Origin: Isoetes taiwanensis
Lineage: Eukaryota; Streptophyta; Lycopodiopsida; Isoetales; Isoetaceae
Assembly (NCBI GenBank): GCA_021234155.1
Contig: JAJEKV010000003.1
Coordinates: forward strand, 7,194,413 to 7,258,412
Direction of reading: 5' to 3'
Length of the DNA: 64,000 nucleotides
Below, piece by piece: positions 11,049-21,982 of the stretch. Under the pieces are notes generated by a model. It searched no databases and was not told the DNA's origin. It was given only the letters and a program-made list of their open reading frames with translations. Numbering within the stretch: the stretch's first letter is position 1; each line of letters begins with the position of its first letter. The translations under genes and the position numbers were made by a program.

Positions 11049-13272
11049 GCATGCAACAAGGTTTAAAATGAAACGCACTTATTTAAGAAGTGCGTTTGAA
11101 AGATTCCTTCTGAAAATTTATAAAATTCTGAAATCCCTCTAAAAAGGGCCTTTTTATTACCTTTAGTCCAAAGATTTATAAAATTGCTCGTGAAAACAGA
11201 CATTTTAAGATGACTTAGTATTAAGGAAAAACACACACACAAAAAAAATCCCATTGTAGAGGGGGAAAGAACTACAATGAAATTCAAAGATTTACTATGG
11301 GGCAAATTCGTATGAAGAAATTAGATGCTTTTGTACCTTGTCCCTGAAAATTTTTATATTAGTTGTTTTAGAAGACAAGAAATTTGTTATTTCACAACCA
11401 TTTTGGCTGAACATCCTAATGGACCTTAAAACACATTGGGAGGCAGTTGAACAAACTTCTTGAATGACAAACCATTGTTTTTGCATCACATAGTATTACA
11501 ATTACCAATACATCCACGATATTTTGTAGTTAAGTTTCAAGTTTTAGTTGATGATGCAAAGATAAATTTATACCGAGGGATACAAAAGTTGAAGTAATGA
11601 AGCCATGTGATTACATGCCCTCCTTTTTATTCTCTGAGATGTATTTTTGAACGCACATACCAATCTACAACATGGTGATGCTCGGAGATAGTCAATCTCC
11701 TTAGCAATGTTGAGCATATTCATCACAATTACGCCATCCGTAGCGTAAAGGCACCATGCACATTTCTCTCGGGCGTTGAAGTATTCGTCACGCCTTACCC
11801 TTTCCTAAATATTTTGTAAATAAATAGGTAAACTTCTGAGGGGTTGCTACTCCTCGCTCCCCTCTGGATAAACCACGTGGTTTCCTTCTAGTCAAACACC
11901 TGTGTCACCATAATATTTTGGAGTTCTTTGCCTTTAGTAGTAATTTTTTAGCTGCCTGAAGTGAAGTTCGCATGTATGTAGAGAAACAAAAGTAGAAATA
12001 ACAACATGATTCGACTACTTTATGCTCTAATATTGCATTACAAGCTCAGAAATTTTAGAACCGTTTTAGAACTTTTTAGACTAAAAAACTAAGAAACGTG
12101 TGTAAAATTATCCCTTATGTGTGTTACTTTAGTAGTTTTCAGTTGCCAAACCCTTTGGCGAGTAAGAAAGACCCCAAAATATTTTACACGATATATACTT
12201 TACCTCTGGACTGCATATATATATACATATATATATATATATAAACGTTTTATATATATATGCAATTCGGTATAAATTTATACCGTTTCTCCGTATAGAT
12301 TTATACCGCAAGAGTTCTCTTTTCTTCGGATATATATATGTAAGTATGTATATATATTATTATATATATATATACACATATATGGGTATAAATTGATTGT
12401 CCTCGAGGTTATTCATGGTATAAATTTATACCGAGAGAGTCGTCATGTATAAATTTATACCGAGAGAGAGCTCTCATATAATGAGGGGAGCTCTCACCAC
12501 GGTATAAATTTATACCGCGGGGAGCTCTCAGTTGAATCGAGAGAGCTCTCGCGGTATAAATTTATACCGCCGAGTCCTCTTTTGGTATAAATTTATACCG
12601 CCGAGTCCATTTTATGTATAAATTTATACCATGCTAACTCTCTAGCATGTTATATCCGGACAAAGACTACCTATTGTGGTATAAATTTATACCACCCAGA
12701 AATTTATTTTGAAGACGTTATGTCCACGCATTGTCCTCGCAGATACATAAGTCTATAGCAAGATCTGATGAGCAAATAAGAGCAAGTATATAAGACGAAG
12801 AGCGAGCCGCCTTCGACTCTAACTTGCGCTTCAAAGTGTAAGTTTGTTCAATGAGGCATACTTTCATGTGAAAATGTTTGTTTCAATGAGGCAATGTCAA
12901 AATGTGTTGCATTTTTTTTTACGCTTTGTTCATAGTTTTGTAATGATTTTGAAAAATTTGAATAAAATACCTTTTTGGCACTTTAGTGTGCTTGCTGTTT
13001 TTTTCAATGTCTATTTTGTTTAGTTTTTGAAAATATTACTATTTCTCAAACCAAACTAGGGGGGCCAAAAAGGGATGTCAAACAATTTTGAATGGAAGCT
13101 AAGTTCGCACCCCCCCTCAAAAATGATGCCTAAAATTTTCAAATTGTCACACTTGTCACAAATATACCATGAAAAGGGACCTTTTTGGGGGGATTTTAGG
13201 GAATCTTTCAAAGATTCCTTTTGAAGTGCGTTTTGAGCAAATTAGTGCGTTTCATTTTAAACTTTGTTATGC
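11049..13272. mobile_element. Non-coding TIR element carrying a palindrome array
   Basis: The left end, GCATGCAACAAGG then TTTAAAATGAAACGCACT, is matched in inverse orientation by the right end at about 13,171-13,272. The inverted similarity is imperfect and runs about 100 bp. The sequence AAGTT directly flanks both ends (11,039 and 13,273), the start of a possible 9-10 bp target duplication of the kind Mutator-like elements make. No protein frame is present. Its centre holds the palindrome array at 12,268-12,694. I read it as a non-autonomous DNA transposon. Superfamily uncertain. Confidence 0.55.
12268..12694. repeat. Array of palindrome GGTATAAATTTATACC
   Basis: The 16-bp perfect palindrome GGTATAAATTTATACC, often extended by C/G on each side, appears about nine times: starts near 12,268, 12,291 (imperfect), 12,417, 12,446, 12,500, 12,551, 12,584, 12,615 and 12,677. 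Spacers are short and differ in length. A second palindrome, GAGAGCTCTC, is interleaved between 12,465 and 12,550. AT microsatellites lie on the left side (12,213-12,260 and 12,335-12,385). Confidence 0.85.
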
Positions 13273-13369
13273 AAGTTACTCTCTTGGCATAGAGTGCACA
13301 AGCCAAGGAGTCTTTAAAGTGCTGGACTATCTCCTGCTCCAAAGCTTCTTGTAGGGCGAGAAGCATGTC

Positions 13370-14210
13370 ATCTGTTAACCGCTTGTCGAATTCGTGCAGA
13401 ATCTCCTCTAGAAATATCTAATTTCTCTGGCTGCTCATTCAAACACAGAGTCTCTGCTCCGCTTGATGAATTTCTTGGGCCATTGGGATTTTTCCAGGGA
13501 GGTTTTAGGGTGTTCTCCTTGGCTGGCCTCCCACCTTCAACATATCACACCTTGTGCTCATGATGATACTTAGAATACGACGCATCATACATTTTCATGT
13601 ATGCCTCGTGATTCTACCGGTTGTGTTTATACTTCCCGTCATCCTTCGAGGTGTATGATTCTCGAGTTGTCTTGCCCGATGTCTTGGCGCCGGATTAGGC
13701 CAAGCTGGAAAGGGTGATGGCATGCCGGTTTCTTTGGTTTTGACAGTCCCTCCCCTGCCTCCGTATACTTTGGTAGTTCAGAACGCCGTCGGACTCAAAA
13801 ATCCGAACAATGGATGTTCGGCCTGCCTCTTGGAGATATTGATCCCGGTACTGGCATCTTCTTTGGCCTCCTCTTTGGGGCCGAATCCTTGCCTTTTTCT
13901 ACCCTTGGCCTTGCTAGCTCTTCCCTTTCTGCCATCCTTTGCTTCTTTTCTTCTCTTTTCTTCTTCTTGATTCTTCAGAGGCATCGAGCCTCCTTCTCCG
14001 ACGGCTCCTCCTTTTGATCATCCTTCTATTCGTTTCTGGAGTTCTATTCTCCATTCTCCTCCATTTCTTGGCCTCTCGAGCCTTCTATTCGGCAGCAAGG
14101 GCGCTCTTCTTTTCCTGTTTGTTTGGCTTCCTCACCATTTATTTAGTAAGGGCCATGTTTGACATCAGCTCAATTGCCTCACTGGCGTCCTAAAATTGGC
14201 TTGTAGGCTG
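13370..14210 (-). pseudogene. Decayed Lys/Arg-rich reading frame, unknown
   Basis: The minus strand shows a run of very basic frames: KPNKQEKKSALAAE near 14,130, then NQEEEKRRKEAKDGRKGR near 13,960, then KDDGKYKHNR near 13,620. They are split by stops and shifts. The composition suggests an old coding region (nuclear or nucleic-acid-binding protein, or a TE protein) rather than random DNA. I do not recognise the family, and plus-strand frames here are shadows. Confidence 0.25.
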
Positions 14211-15768
14211 GAGTTCGACCAAACATAAAGGGAAACACAAATGGCAAATCCTAAGGTGTCTATTTATAGGGTTGGAAATTTTAGGATATCTACTGGAAAA
14301 TTCATGTTATCTAGCTATTGAGAACTTCAGTATTTGGTAGCTTAGAGTACATTATTTTCTTTAGGTATAATTATTCCCACTACTTACAGTGTGGACCTGG
14401 ATGCCTTTTGGAATTTCCAAAAATGTGCTAGGTGCAGTGTTTGAGTGGTGACACTTTTGATCCTTAATTTATCTTTTCCTTTTAGTTTCTTAGTGTCCTA
14501 ATACGTTTTCCTAGCTCAGTTTTTTATTTGAAGCTTACTGATCCTATCTTATCGCAGTGTAACCCTATCATTCCTGGTTAACTATGGTCCACTACTCAAA
14601 GTATGCGCCATAAGGCATTTTGGAACTTCCAAAAGTGTGTTGCGCGCACTGTATGAATAATGACATTCCTAATGGCCAAAATTTTCAAGTTCTAATAAAA
14701 TTTAATCTTATATTTGCTATGTATCCTAGTTAATTCTTTATATTAAGATGGAAAAAAGAAAATCCCCTTTATTCTAGGTTTGTGCTTGGGATATCAACTC
14801 CAAGAGTGAAGATCTAGACTGCTAGTGCTACTAGGAAATGACCAATGCTCAATCTTGGTCCTCTAACATCATTGCTCTAATACCATTGTAACATCTCATG
14901 CTCGTATACAATGCCCAACGGTATATAAACAGAAGATTCCCTTCAGTCAGCTAGCACACCAACATGATGCCGTCTATCAGATGTCAGACTCTTGATCAGT
15001 ATTGGGCAAAGTTTTTAAATCCAATCAGAAATTTTCCTACTCTTTCATCAAATAGCCGGATAATTTTAGTTCCCAATCGGAAATTTGTATTACTCTTATA
15101 CAAATATGCATAAAAATCTACTGGAATGTTTCCTGTAATGCGCTAACTCAACTGGAAATTCTTAGTTTTAACCGGAACAAACCTTCTCTACCCCGAAATT
15201 TGCCCAACAGTGCTCTTGATGGTGGGAAAGAATCTGATGGGGAAGAATAAATGTGTCATTCATCCCATCTACCTTGGGATCAACCTAGCTAGGGAAGCGC
15301 ATAAACATAAGCACAACTCATCACGTCACATCAAATACATTTAACCATCTCGAAGGGTTGGATCACCATAACAATATCATATCCTAGCAGATACAACAAC
15401 AACAACATCAACAAGGGGGAAGCTCTACCCAGGCTGAGACTCATGGGGTAGACTGACGGTTAAGATTCTCCAGAAGTCAATGCTGACAAAATTCATGGCA
15501 AATGGATTTCGTTGGCATAAGAATATGGATGTTGGAAAGTTCACTCCATCCATCCCATTGGAGCCTGATAAGGATTGGGGATGTGACCGTGGCCTGCTGG
15601 ATGCATAGTCAGAGGGACTTCTCTAGGGTTTCATCTCCCCAATCCCCTCCAAAAGGTCTATACCAACTACGAGCGAGCTAGAGAGCCACTGCTCATCTAC
15701 GACTTGAACCCCATTGAGGCGACGCATCACCCAGAGGTATATCAAGCCCATACCTTGCCCACACTCGG
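14211..15768. other. No gene recognised
   Basis: AT-rich sequence with no supported frame. The phrase ACAACAACAACATCAACAAGGGGGAAGCTCTACCC near 15,390 looks like a fragment of a transposon or transcript leader but could not be assigned. Confidence 0.35.
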
Positions 15769-16183
15769 GCATTGCCTTTAATTGATGCGTATGTTGTTGA
15801 GGGCTGAGTATGCAGATTACAAAATCCATGCTTTAGCTAATTGGCAGCATAAGAGCATGGAAGATGTTTGTGCTATGATCGCTTCAAACCAAACAAAGGA
15901 GGTACGTTTCAAAAACATTCTAACGTTGCTTCAAATTTCTTTAGTTCAATGTGCTAGCAATGCAATTTGTGAAAGCATATTCAGCCATAGAACTAACATC
16001 AAAACAAGAGGGTGTCCATTGACAGGAGCAGAGAGTTTAAATGCAAGTCTTTTCATTGTTGTAAATGGAACTGGTAAAGCAAGAGACTTTGACTTCAGAA
16101 AGAGTATAGAATTGTGGAGAAAGAAGGCTAATAATCGAGGTCGCCTTATCTATACTGGTGAACCAAGATGCTACTTAGTTTAG
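15769..16183 (+). pseudogene. hAT transposase C-terminal fragment, open frame
   Basis: An uninterrupted frame (15,782-16,183, 133 codons) is the C-terminal end of a hAT/ZMYM-like transposase: NILTLLQISLVQCASNAI, CESIFSHRTNIKTRG, LNASLFIVVNG, FDFRKSIELWRKK. It is the hAT dimerisation region with the SNA..E..FS and LNA..I motifs. The domains upstream are absent: homology with the copy at 3719 begins abruptly at GCATTGCCTT, and the sequence before it is unrelated. It is a fragment, but less decayed than its partner at 3.7-4.1 kb. Confidence 0.7.
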
Positions 16184-16281
16184 TAGGCTGTTGATAGTAA
16201 TGTAACGGCCTAAAATTTTGATATATAGTGGGCTATCTATGTACTACCCACAAAAATGGCTTTGTGTATTCTCACAATTTT

Positions 16282-17810
16282 TTTTTTTTTTTTTTTTTTT
16301 TTGAAGTCAAGTATCTGTATTATATTCAAAGGATAAAACGTTTACATACATACAATTGAGTCCAGAGCTGCTACCACTTCTCGTATCCATGGATAGCAGT
16401 CCAGACTCTGGGCCTAGTACTCTTTTAGCCTCTCTCGACTTCTTCTCCATAGGATACTACAGGAGAGAAGGACTAATTTCCTAGACCCTAATGACACAAC
16501 TAGGGCCAGTTACTGAACAAGAACTACCCGGCCTCTTCTCCAAAACAGATACTATGGGAGCTAAGTTCCTGTCTTTCCACATGCCCCAACTGCATCATTG
16601 CTTCAAAAATAGGCCCTCAGATATAGCAAAGAAACTAAACCTGAGATTACCAGCAGCAAGAAAGGGAGTAGCCAATCGCACTGGTCAGCTGCCAAACTAG
16701 AGACAGGATCCTCTTTATGCTCCCCTGCCGAAGATTGTGCTGATCCCATCAGCTGCTGCAGCAATACTATAGGGGGTGCCTCATGCAATGAGGCACTCGA
16801 CCTTCTTCTCACCAACGAACCAAAGGGAGTAGCACCGCTAGAATCCTGACCCACGCTTGACCCATCTGCATCTAGCCATGCAGGCCTTGTCTTCCTGCAA
16901 GACCAAGAATGTAACCTTTCTAGGGTCTCCCGCCTACTAGAAGTCCATGACTTTTGAGTTGTCCCATTCTTGCAGACTACCAATTCTCAAGCCACCCCTT
17001 GCTGGGAAAGGGGAGCACGGGCCCTGCTAATTGTTAGACAAACAGCCACACAGTTTTTGAAACATTTGCAACAGAAATGCAGAAGTGCTCATCTTCTGTC
17101 AAGGGGTCTGGCTCTTGCAGATACTAGCACCAGCATAAAGAAAAGGGTTATAGAATAGTACTATAGATGCCAACAACGTCTTCTTCTCAGCTGTCATAAT
17201 ACTACAGGGGGGCAACAGTTGTTTCCAGTTTGTCTAACACCAAGCTAATCTTGAAGATCCCTTCCGAAAAGTTTTCTAGCTAGGGACTGTACTTGAAGAG
17301 TGGTTCCTTCTTCTTATGGCAACACATACTACGGGTTGTTTATATCACATTTCTGGAATCGCATCCCTTCTCCCGGCCCCGCACCACTAGGAGCTGACAA
17401 GAACGAGATCAATGGCAGAAAAGGAGCATCACTTTACCTCTGAAACTAACTTGAGGCACACCTCCCATAGCCGGAAACCTGTGGCAGATGCATAAACAAG
17501 AAGCAGAAATACCAAGTGCACTCACCTTGCCAAGAACCTCAGAGCCTCTAAACTGTTATCATTAGAAGCTAAAAGAAAGGGAAGGGAGCTTCCCTGGTTT
17601 TTGCACGAAAGGGAAAGAAAGGAAGAAGACTTCGGCTGCAAGAATGCTTCAAACAGCCCAGCCTTCAGGAGCACAGATCCCTAACTGCCTTCCAGCATCT
17701 GGGGCAGTCTTGATTCACCAAGGAAGTGGGGTCAGCCATAGCCTCCCCCTAGGTTTTGTTCAAGAAAACGGCCGCCATCGCCGGCCCGTTATCGGCCTCC
17801 TCCCACTCTG
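16282..17810 (-). mobile_element. Poly(A) retroposon with 14-bp target duplication
   Basis: The sequence ATTCTCACAATTTT occurs at 16,268-16,281 and again at 17,811-17,824, directly flanking a segment that begins (plus strand) with a long poly(T). Read on the minus strand it starts near GGAGGAGGCCGATAACGGG and ends in poly(A). This is the signature of target-primed reverse transcription by LINE machinery. The longest minus frame (16,983-16,603) has no known domain, so it may be a LINE derivative, SINE-like element or retrocopied transcript. A truncated copy is at 4229-5364. Confidence 0.7.
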
Positions 17811-17824
17811 ATTCTCACAATTTT

Positions 17825-19624
17825 GTACTTGGTTATATATCTTTTTTATAACAGACTTGTTTTGTTTCATTAGTGGTCTAAAAAGATGTATTTTGACAAT
17901 ATCAAAATGTTCAGATTATCTTCTAAGTGTGATTGAATCAGCAAATTTTCGAGGATTTTCAACAATAGTAGGATTTGCCGAAAGAAAATAAAAAGATCCG
18001 ATAATCATATATTAAGGAAGGCATTTTTGCTAGGAAGTAATTTTCCAATTTCGAACCTTGCCACTAAGTACTCACAATTGACCTTCGTTGGACCACAAGT
18101 GACCATCAATAGACCATGCATTTAGCTCAATTTTGAATTGTTCTTAAGGTGGGCTATTAAAAGGCAAGGGTGGGCTATTAAAGGACAAAAGTGAGCTATC
18201 AAAGGGTAAAAAGTGGGTTATTAAGGGGCAAACAAGTGGGCCATTGTAGGGGAGTGGGTGAAAGAAGGGCACCCTCTCCTAAAAGATAAATTACTATGGA
18301 CAATGATCTGGGATTGGAAGGACATGTGGGTTAGAGATTTATATGAATAAAACGTTTGAGCCCTAGCTACAGCGTTGGGGAAACTCCGGGGCAAAGGGAA
18401 ATATGCCATTTTAAATTGCCAATTTGCCGTCCAGCTTGGCAAAGTCGCGGAAGACCTTCCGAACAAAAAATAGTGATTTCCGGAATATTGCCAACAAAAA
18501 AACTGCAAACTGGCACTTATTACATCCTCTGTTTTGTTGTAGTTGTCCTACTCCTACTGTAGCAACAAATTTGTCTGTGTGTTTGTAATAACTTACCACC
18601 CATCGGGCATCCCACCCCTGCTGCAAAAATTTAATGCATTTTGGGCAAAAGGAGGGAAACAAAAAGCTCTCCTTTTTCTTCTCCAACAATGCTCTGTAAT
18701 GGCGGGTCTGCGGCATGGTTGATGAGATGAATCTGGTTATCAGAGTATCAGACGAGCATGAGGTTCGATAAGGGCTGTGTGGCATTGGGGAACCAGGTTC
18801 AGGTAGATCTTCTCTTGAAATTTCTCTCTTTCCAACTTCCTTGTGACAGATTTACTTCATTGGGTTCGTTTCAACCTCTGCTCCATTCCTCTGTTTTCGT
18901 GATGTCGTTCTGAATGCGTATTGTGAATGCCGTTGTGAAGGCATGTTGCTCTCGATTTGTCTGATTAATCAAGCAGTGTTACGAATGCGTTGCAGAGCAT
19001 GTTTATTCCCAGTATTAGAAAACACACAGAAAACAAAAAACGGCTCATGCATGCCAAGTGTTTGCAGAAATAGACAGAGAAAATATTTCTTCTTCCGACC
19101 ATTTTAGGCCCCTTCAGGCAAGAAGCCCACAGAACTTGGACTCCACTAGTATTAAAAAACTATGGAGATGGAGAAGGAGATACGAAATTAAGACAAATAT
19201 AAGCTATTGACGCACATAGGTTGCCTAGCAAGCTTCATGAAAAGCAAAATTCGTCACTTTTAAAGCTGCAACTATAGTAAAGGGTTTAACTAAGATCAAT
19301 CATCCTATTACTGTCTCAAAGGTAATCCCTCTCTCTTTATTCTTTTTATCGCTTTTTTGTATTTTGTCTTGGAAAATTTAAATGAAACTGTTACTGCATT
19401 CTTAGCGTTTTTAGAACCCATTGAAATATGAAAATACTGATAATGATTAAATATGTTCCCATCCTTTTCGAAGTAATCCACATCTGTGGTGTGATGTAAG
19501 TTATCACTATTGTGCCGAGGTCCCAATAAGCCCATCTACTTCCAAATAATTTATTAAGGCTCACTTTCTCCCTTTCCTTTGTGTTAATTCTTGCTTTCTA
19601 GCATCCAATATTTTATTCTCATTA
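17825..19624. other. No gene recognised
   Basis: No coding frame is supported. A short imperfect tandem repeat is listed separately. Confidence 0.4.
18147..18245 (+). repeat. Short tandem repeat, GTGGGCTATTAAAGG type
   Basis: About five imperfect copies of a 20-25 bp unit built on GTGGGCTATTAAAGGCAAA lie head to tail. Confidence 0.7.
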
Positions 19625-19720
19625 TCCTATATTATAAATTTTTATTGTAAGTGTTGGACCCAGCACTAATTTGGGCGGCCCAGATTTTACCTTCGATTTG
19701 ATGGTCGAGATCAAGCCCTC
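19625..19720 (+). mobile_element. Helitron 5' terminus
   Basis: The sequence A/TCCTATATTATAA at 19,624/19,625 is the same start as the Helitron at 29,422. Similarity continues for a few tens of bases (CACTAATTTGGGCGGCC here, CCCTAATTTGGACGGCC there). The 3' end was not found: CTAG sites before 21,980 lack the GC-rich hairpin and the following T. Confidence 0.55.
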
Positions 19721-21270
19721 GATCGGGGTTTTGCTTCCTTTCCAATTCATTCCAATCCGGCAGGACCAGCTTCGTCATGAATAGCAAGGAGCGGCCCAGT
19801 TGGGAATCCTAGGGGACACATTTTTTTTTTTCCTAAATCATATGCCCAAGCTTTCTTTACTTTGACGGCAGCAAGAGCAGCTCTTTCTAATGAATTAGCT
19901 TTTGCCATGGCTGGACAATTGGAGCTTAGAATTCAGAGGTGTGGAAACATGTTTATGGCCATAAAGAAAGCAGGAACAAAGCCCTCCACGTTCTTTTCTT
20001 TTTGCTGTTAAAAATCTCTCAGGTATGGAATGCTGTTTGAATTTGAGATATGGAGATCTGTGGTAAAATGCCTTACAATGTCGGTGCTGTTTTTGCTCTT
20101 AAATGGCGTGATTCTTTCAATTTGGCTTAGTTCCGGCAGTTCTATTTACCCGAAAGATGGCTGGGGGTCTAATAGCGGCAATGCAGAAGAGGTTCTTGAT
20201 GTAAAAATGCCGTTTAAAACTTTCCAATACTCTGCTTCTGTGACGAGCATAAGCATTAGATCTCCTAGAGCTTTTAAGTCTGGTCTGTCTATGTTCAGGC
20301 ACAACATGCATTTGAGGCAGACCATGCATGTGATCTATTGGCCTGGAAAATTAAATGCAAAGGATTTATGCCATATTCCATGGAATAAAATAACGGCTAA
20401 GGTTAGCCAAATGGCTATTTTGTAGCAGTTTTGCCAAGAAAAACGGCTAAAGTAAATGGAAAAAATGCCCAAAAAAAAAGAAAATTTTAGCCCAAATTTT
20501 TTGCCGCCCAAGTAAGTTTTTAGGTTGAATAGCCAAACCTTTACCTCCAGACATATCCATCAGGACATCGATTAGCTAAACCTAAGATAGAGTGGGCTTG
20601 GAAAAATGGATAGATTAGCCTGAAATTCAACACCAATGTATGTAATAACTTTAAGAAATTTCAAATAGGGTTTATATTTTTCTCTTTTTTTCCACTTTCT
20701 TTCTTGTTCCAAGTACAAAGTTGAAGCATTAGAGGAGAAGGAACAATGTAGTCCCCCTTTTTTTTAGGTTTTTGAACATGTTCATGTATGTTTGTGTTTT
20801 GATTTATGTATTTACAATAAATTCAATGCCTTTACCAAAATGCTTGATTTTTTTTTTTAATACTATAGCATGATGGCTAATATTTGCCTTTCCATTTTGT
20901 GAAAGTTTAGCCAAAAGCAAGAAACTGTGATGGAGAAAAACCATTTAGTTTAGCCAAGTGTTAGAAACTTCTAGCCCCAATTTGAAGGTAGTTTAGCTAA
21001 ACCTATTTTGGCTACACAAAAATATAGGAGTAGTAATTTATTCCATGCCATATTCTGCAATTGGTCCTTCATCTTTGCCTTATCCAGCATAGTAGAAGTA
21101 TAGAGAACATCATGCACATGATGTCCACTTGCAGGCCAAGATTTGCATATTATTTTGGATATACCTTCTCTGCTCAAGTGATTTCTGAAGGTAGATAGAT
21201 ATAAATCTGTTGCTGAGGTAGAGTTCTTTGATTCAATGTACATTGTAATATTTTGACGTTCTTTACAGCA
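19721..21270. other. Possible Helitron interior, no gene recognised
   Basis: This lies between the Helitron 5' end and the VPS4 exons. An open frame at 20,030-20,425 has no recognisable motif. Two TA-rich, intron-like stretches surround it. Confidence 0.3.
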
Positions 21271-21565
21271 GGAGTATGATGCGGGCTGAGGAGATCAGGG
21301 CAGTGTTAGAGGAAGGGGGAACTGCAGGCCCTGCTTCTAATGGTAATGCAGCTGTAGCAACTAAGCCAAAATTAAATACAAAGAAAGATGGTGACAGTGA
21401 TGGGTAAGACCTGAGCAGGGTCAACTCAGGTCTGGCCTCAATGCAGCTATAATCTAAGAGAATCCTATGATTAGGTGGTCAGAGGTTGCTGGACTGGAGA
21501 ATGCAAAGGAAGCTTTACAAGAGCCAGTCATTCCAAGCACTTGTGAAGTTTCGGAGCTTGCTTAG
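21271..21565 (+). pseudogene. VPS4/SKD1 AAA-ATPase gene fragment
   Basis: Two exon-like blocks match plant VPS4/SKD1, the ATPase that disassembles ESCRT-III. Block 1 (about 21,271-21,403) reads MMRAEEIRAVLEEGG then NGNAAVATKPK, the linker after the MIT domain, and ends at a donor GG/GTAAGA. Block 2 (21,475-21,565) follows CTATGATTAG and reads WSEVAGLENAKEALQEPV, the start of the AAA domain, then hits a stop. The exon between them, the Walker motifs and the rest of the AAA domain are missing. It is a captured fragment, probably by the Helitron starting at 19,625. Confidence 0.75.
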
Positions 21566-21759
21566 AAATTGCAAAACAGAGGACAGAAGCATTGGAGTCG
21601 CCAAGAGAGCAATTAAACTCTAAACGGTTGTAGAGCCGGCTGTTTAATCTGCAGAACTAGAATCAAGGTAACAATTGATTTTTGTTTGTTTTTTTAACCA
21701 AATTCAGATCATGAAGCTGAATCCTCAGGCCACGATTCCAATATCTAGCATCATAACAT

Positions 21760-21982
21760 GGGTTTTTTTTCGTGATTTTATACGCTTTTTGGCATGGTTT
21801 TCATATGATTTCATATGCGTATTGCACGAGGCATACTAATCAGTACATCTAGAGTGCACCAAGTTTTTGCATGCAATTTGTGCAATTTTTGTTTCATGCT
21901 CCTCAATGGTTAAGATCAGAGGGCTTACAAAGAAAGCCCTCTTTTAATTCAAAAAGATCCAAGGGCTTATAATGAAAGCCCT
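21760..21982 (+). repeat. Repeat shared with 52,676-52,870
   Basis: This stretch includes GTACATCTAGAGTGCACCA, preceded by GATTTCAT and followed by AGGGCTTACAAAGAAAGCCCTC. It resembles 52,676-52,870, where the same phrases occur in the same order. The hairpin AGGGCTTNNAANGAAAGCCCT occurs twice here. It ends exactly where the 5' LTR begins, so it may be an older repeat into which the retrotransposon inserted. Confidence 0.5.

Noticed and set aside
12129-12311. Minus-strand frame rich in Ile/Tyr
   Set aside because: Translation of an AT microsatellite.
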